NCBI GenBank assembly: GCA_944386375.1
Contig: CALXAW010000082.1
Location: forward strand, 1-6,057
Length of the DNA stretch: 6,057 bases
Origin: an uncultured Clostridia bacterium
GTDB taxonomy: Bacteria > Bacillota > Clostridia > TANB77 > CAG-508
Direction: 5' to 3'
Shown here one piece after another: positions 5,043 through 6,057 of this stretch. The notes beneath the pieces were generated by a model that worked only from the letters and a program-made list of their open reading frames with translations, did not search any database and was not told the DNA's origin. Each line of letters starts with the position of its first letter. Positions within the stretch are counted from its first letter, which is position 1. Both the position numbers and the translations under genes were made by a program.

Positions 5043-5069
5043 TTACGGACTACACCTCCTTGTTTTTTA
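5043..5069 (-). other. rpsE-rplO junction lacking rpmD
   Basis: This 27-base gap holds only the rplO ribosome binding site (GGAGGTG). In the common spc operon order rpmD, about 60 codons encoding L30, lies between rpsE and rplO. The gap cannot hold it, and no L30-like remnant is visible. L30 is known to be absent from several bacterial lineages, so a clean loss is plausible; relocation elsewhere in the genome cannot be excluded. Confidence 0.85.
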
Positions 5070-5561
5070 TTAAAGAATTTCTTCTACTTTTTTTCCTCTT
5101 TTTTTAGCTACTTCTTCAATTGTTTTCATTGCTTTTAACCCTTCTAATGTAGCATAAACAACATTTCTTGGGTTTGTTGTTCCAATTATTTTAGTACGAA
5201 TATCTTTATAACCTGCAAGCTCTAAAACTGGTCTAACACTACCACCAGCTATAACTCCAGTACCTTGTGCTGCTGGTTTAAGCATTACTTTAGCACTACC
5301 AAATTTTCCAACAAATTCGTGTGGTATTGATGTTCCTACAACTGGAACTTCTACCAAATTATTTTTAGCTTCTTGAATAGCTTTTTTTATTGCGTCTGGA
5401 ACTTCAGCAGCTTTACCATTTCCAACACCTACGTGTCCATTTTCGTCTCCTACTACTACTACAGCACTAAATCTAAAAGTCCTACCACCTTTAACAACTT
5501 TAGCTACTCTGTTAATAGCAACTACCTTTTCTTTTAATTCTACTGTATTATTTTCTTCCAT
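5070..5561 (-). CDS. rpsE: 30S ribosomal protein S5 (uS5)
   Basis: This is a complete 163-residue S5, close to the usual 165-167. S5 lies at the mRNA entry channel of the 30S, affects decoding accuracy with S4, and contains the spectinomycin-linked loop. The N-terminal double-stranded-RNA-binding-type domain includes INRVAKVVKGGRTFRFSA (16-33), the loop in which resistance changes occur in other species; here it has the normal Lys-Gly-Gly. The C-terminal domain contains GTGVIAGGSVRPVLELAG (100-117) and the TNPRNVVYATLEGL segment (129-142). The ATG at 5559-5561 is preceded by AGGAGGGAGAAG; the best AGGAGG core is rather far, so the inner GGGAG may be used. The gap after rplR is 77 bases, with no clear structure. 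Confidence 0.98.
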   Translation of the reverse strand: MEENNTVELKEKVVAINRVAKVVKGGRTFRFSAVVVVGDENGHVGVGNGKAAEVPDAIKKAIQEAKNNLVEVPVVGTSIPHEFVGKFGSAKVMLKPAAQGTGVIAGGSVRPVLELAGYKDIRTKIIGTTNPRNVVYATLEGLKAMKTIEEVAKKRGKKVEEIL

Positions 5562-5638
5562 TAGTTTAACTTCTCCCTCCTTTTGGTTATTTAATTGAAG
5601 TTTATTAATTATATTTAATATTTATAATATAGTAAAAA

Positions 5639-5998
5639 CTAAAATTCTAGTCCACCTTCTCTTGCTGCTTCTGCTAATTCTTTTACTATACCATGATATA
5701 TATATCCACTACGGTCAAAAACTACTGATTTTATTTTTTTATCAGTTGCTCTTTTAGCAATTAAAGTTCCTACTTCTTTTGCAGCTTCTTTATTAGAACG
5801 TTTTGTTTTTACATCTTTTTCTAAAGTAGAAGCTGAAACAAGAGTATTTCCTGCTACATCATCTATAATTTGTGCATATAATGCTGTATTACTTTTATAT
5901 ACACATAATCTAGGTCTTTCTGCAGTACCAGATACTTTTCTTCTAACACGAGCATGACGTCTAGTTCTTTCAAACTTTCTATCTGTTTTCTTTACCAT
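5639..5998 (-). CDS. rplR: 50S ribosomal protein L18 (uL18)
   Basis: This complete 119-residue protein is of standard length. L18 binds 5S rRNA and, with L5, anchors it in the central protuberance of the 50S. The basic N-terminal tail (VKKTDRKFERTRRHARVRRK) is followed by the hallmark GTAERPRLCVYKSNTALYAQ (24-43), then a central helix with KRSNKEAAKEVGTLIAKRA and the conserved VVFDRSGYIYHGIVKELAEA plus AREGGLEF at the C-terminus. The ATG at 5996-5998 has AAAGGAGT upstream at normal distance; the stop is TAG. It is the most upstream gene of this window in transcription order. rplF would be expected before it, but its end cannot be identified in the remaining 59 bases. Confidence 0.98.
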   Translation of the reverse strand: MVKKTDRKFERTRRHARVRRKVSGTAERPRLCVYKSNTALYAQIIDDVAGNTLVSASTLEKDVKTKRSNKEAAKEVGTLIAKRATDKKIKSVVFDRSGYIYHGIVKELAEAAREGGLEF

Positions 5999-6057
5999 TT
6001 TTCTACTCCTTTCTTACCAACATTTTCTTCTACAATTTTCATTAAATTTAGTGAATT

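Noticed and set aside
5999..6057. Possible C-terminal end of rplF (L6)
   Set aside because: None of the three minus-strand frames gives a recognisable L6 tail before a stop, so the gene end must lie at or beyond the window edge.

Overview
The window is a stretch of the bacterial spc and alpha ribosomal-protein operons, read entirely from the minus strand. In transcription order (right to left) it holds rplR (L18), rpsE (S5), rplO (L15), secY, adk, map, infA, rpmJ (L36), rpsM (S13), rpsK (S11) and the first 28 codons of rpsD (S4). The DNA is strongly AT-rich, codons end mostly in A or T, and Shine-Dalgarno sequences are strong (GGAGG, AGGTGA). Gene order and protein sequences fit a low-GC Gram-positive bacterium (Firmicutes). 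rpsD follows rpsK directly, as in Clostridia and most bacteria and unlike Bacillus subtilis, so a Clostridia-like host is the best guess. I cannot name a genus.

Layout: positions 5999-6057 hold only the rplR ribosome binding site and leader; the end of rplF is not recognisable. rplR and rpsE (5998-5070) are followed by a 27-base gap where rpmD (L30) would be expected, then rplO and secY, which abut exactly (stop codon next to a TTG start). A 157-base gap with a long hairpin separates secY from adk. adk and map overlap by one base (GTG start). infA, a GTG-started rpmJ of 37 codons, rpsM and rpsK follow with unusually loose spacing, and rpsD runs off the left edge. No stretch without a gene exceeds 180 bases.

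The genes are a growth-linked set. Five complete ribosomal proteins plus L36 and the start of S4 serve the ribosome. IF1 acts in initiation, MetAP trims the N-terminal Met of new chains, SecY is the export channel that docks the ribosome, and Adk balances adenine nucleotides.

The coding content is ordinary; the points worth a second look lie in what is missing or between genes. The main one is the 180-base rpmJ-rpsM gap. Its transcript could form a 10-bp closed stem enclosing a GC-rich internal segment and an inner hairpin, then a second hairpin followed by a U-run, 24 bases before the rpsM ribosome binding site. This is where the S4-controlled leader lies in the E. coli alpha operon, and rpsD is in this operon, so an S4-responsive attenuator is a plausible but untested inference. 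The others are the absent rpmD and an 18-bp hairpin after secY. I see no mobile element, CRISPR array, tRNA or foreign gene cluster.
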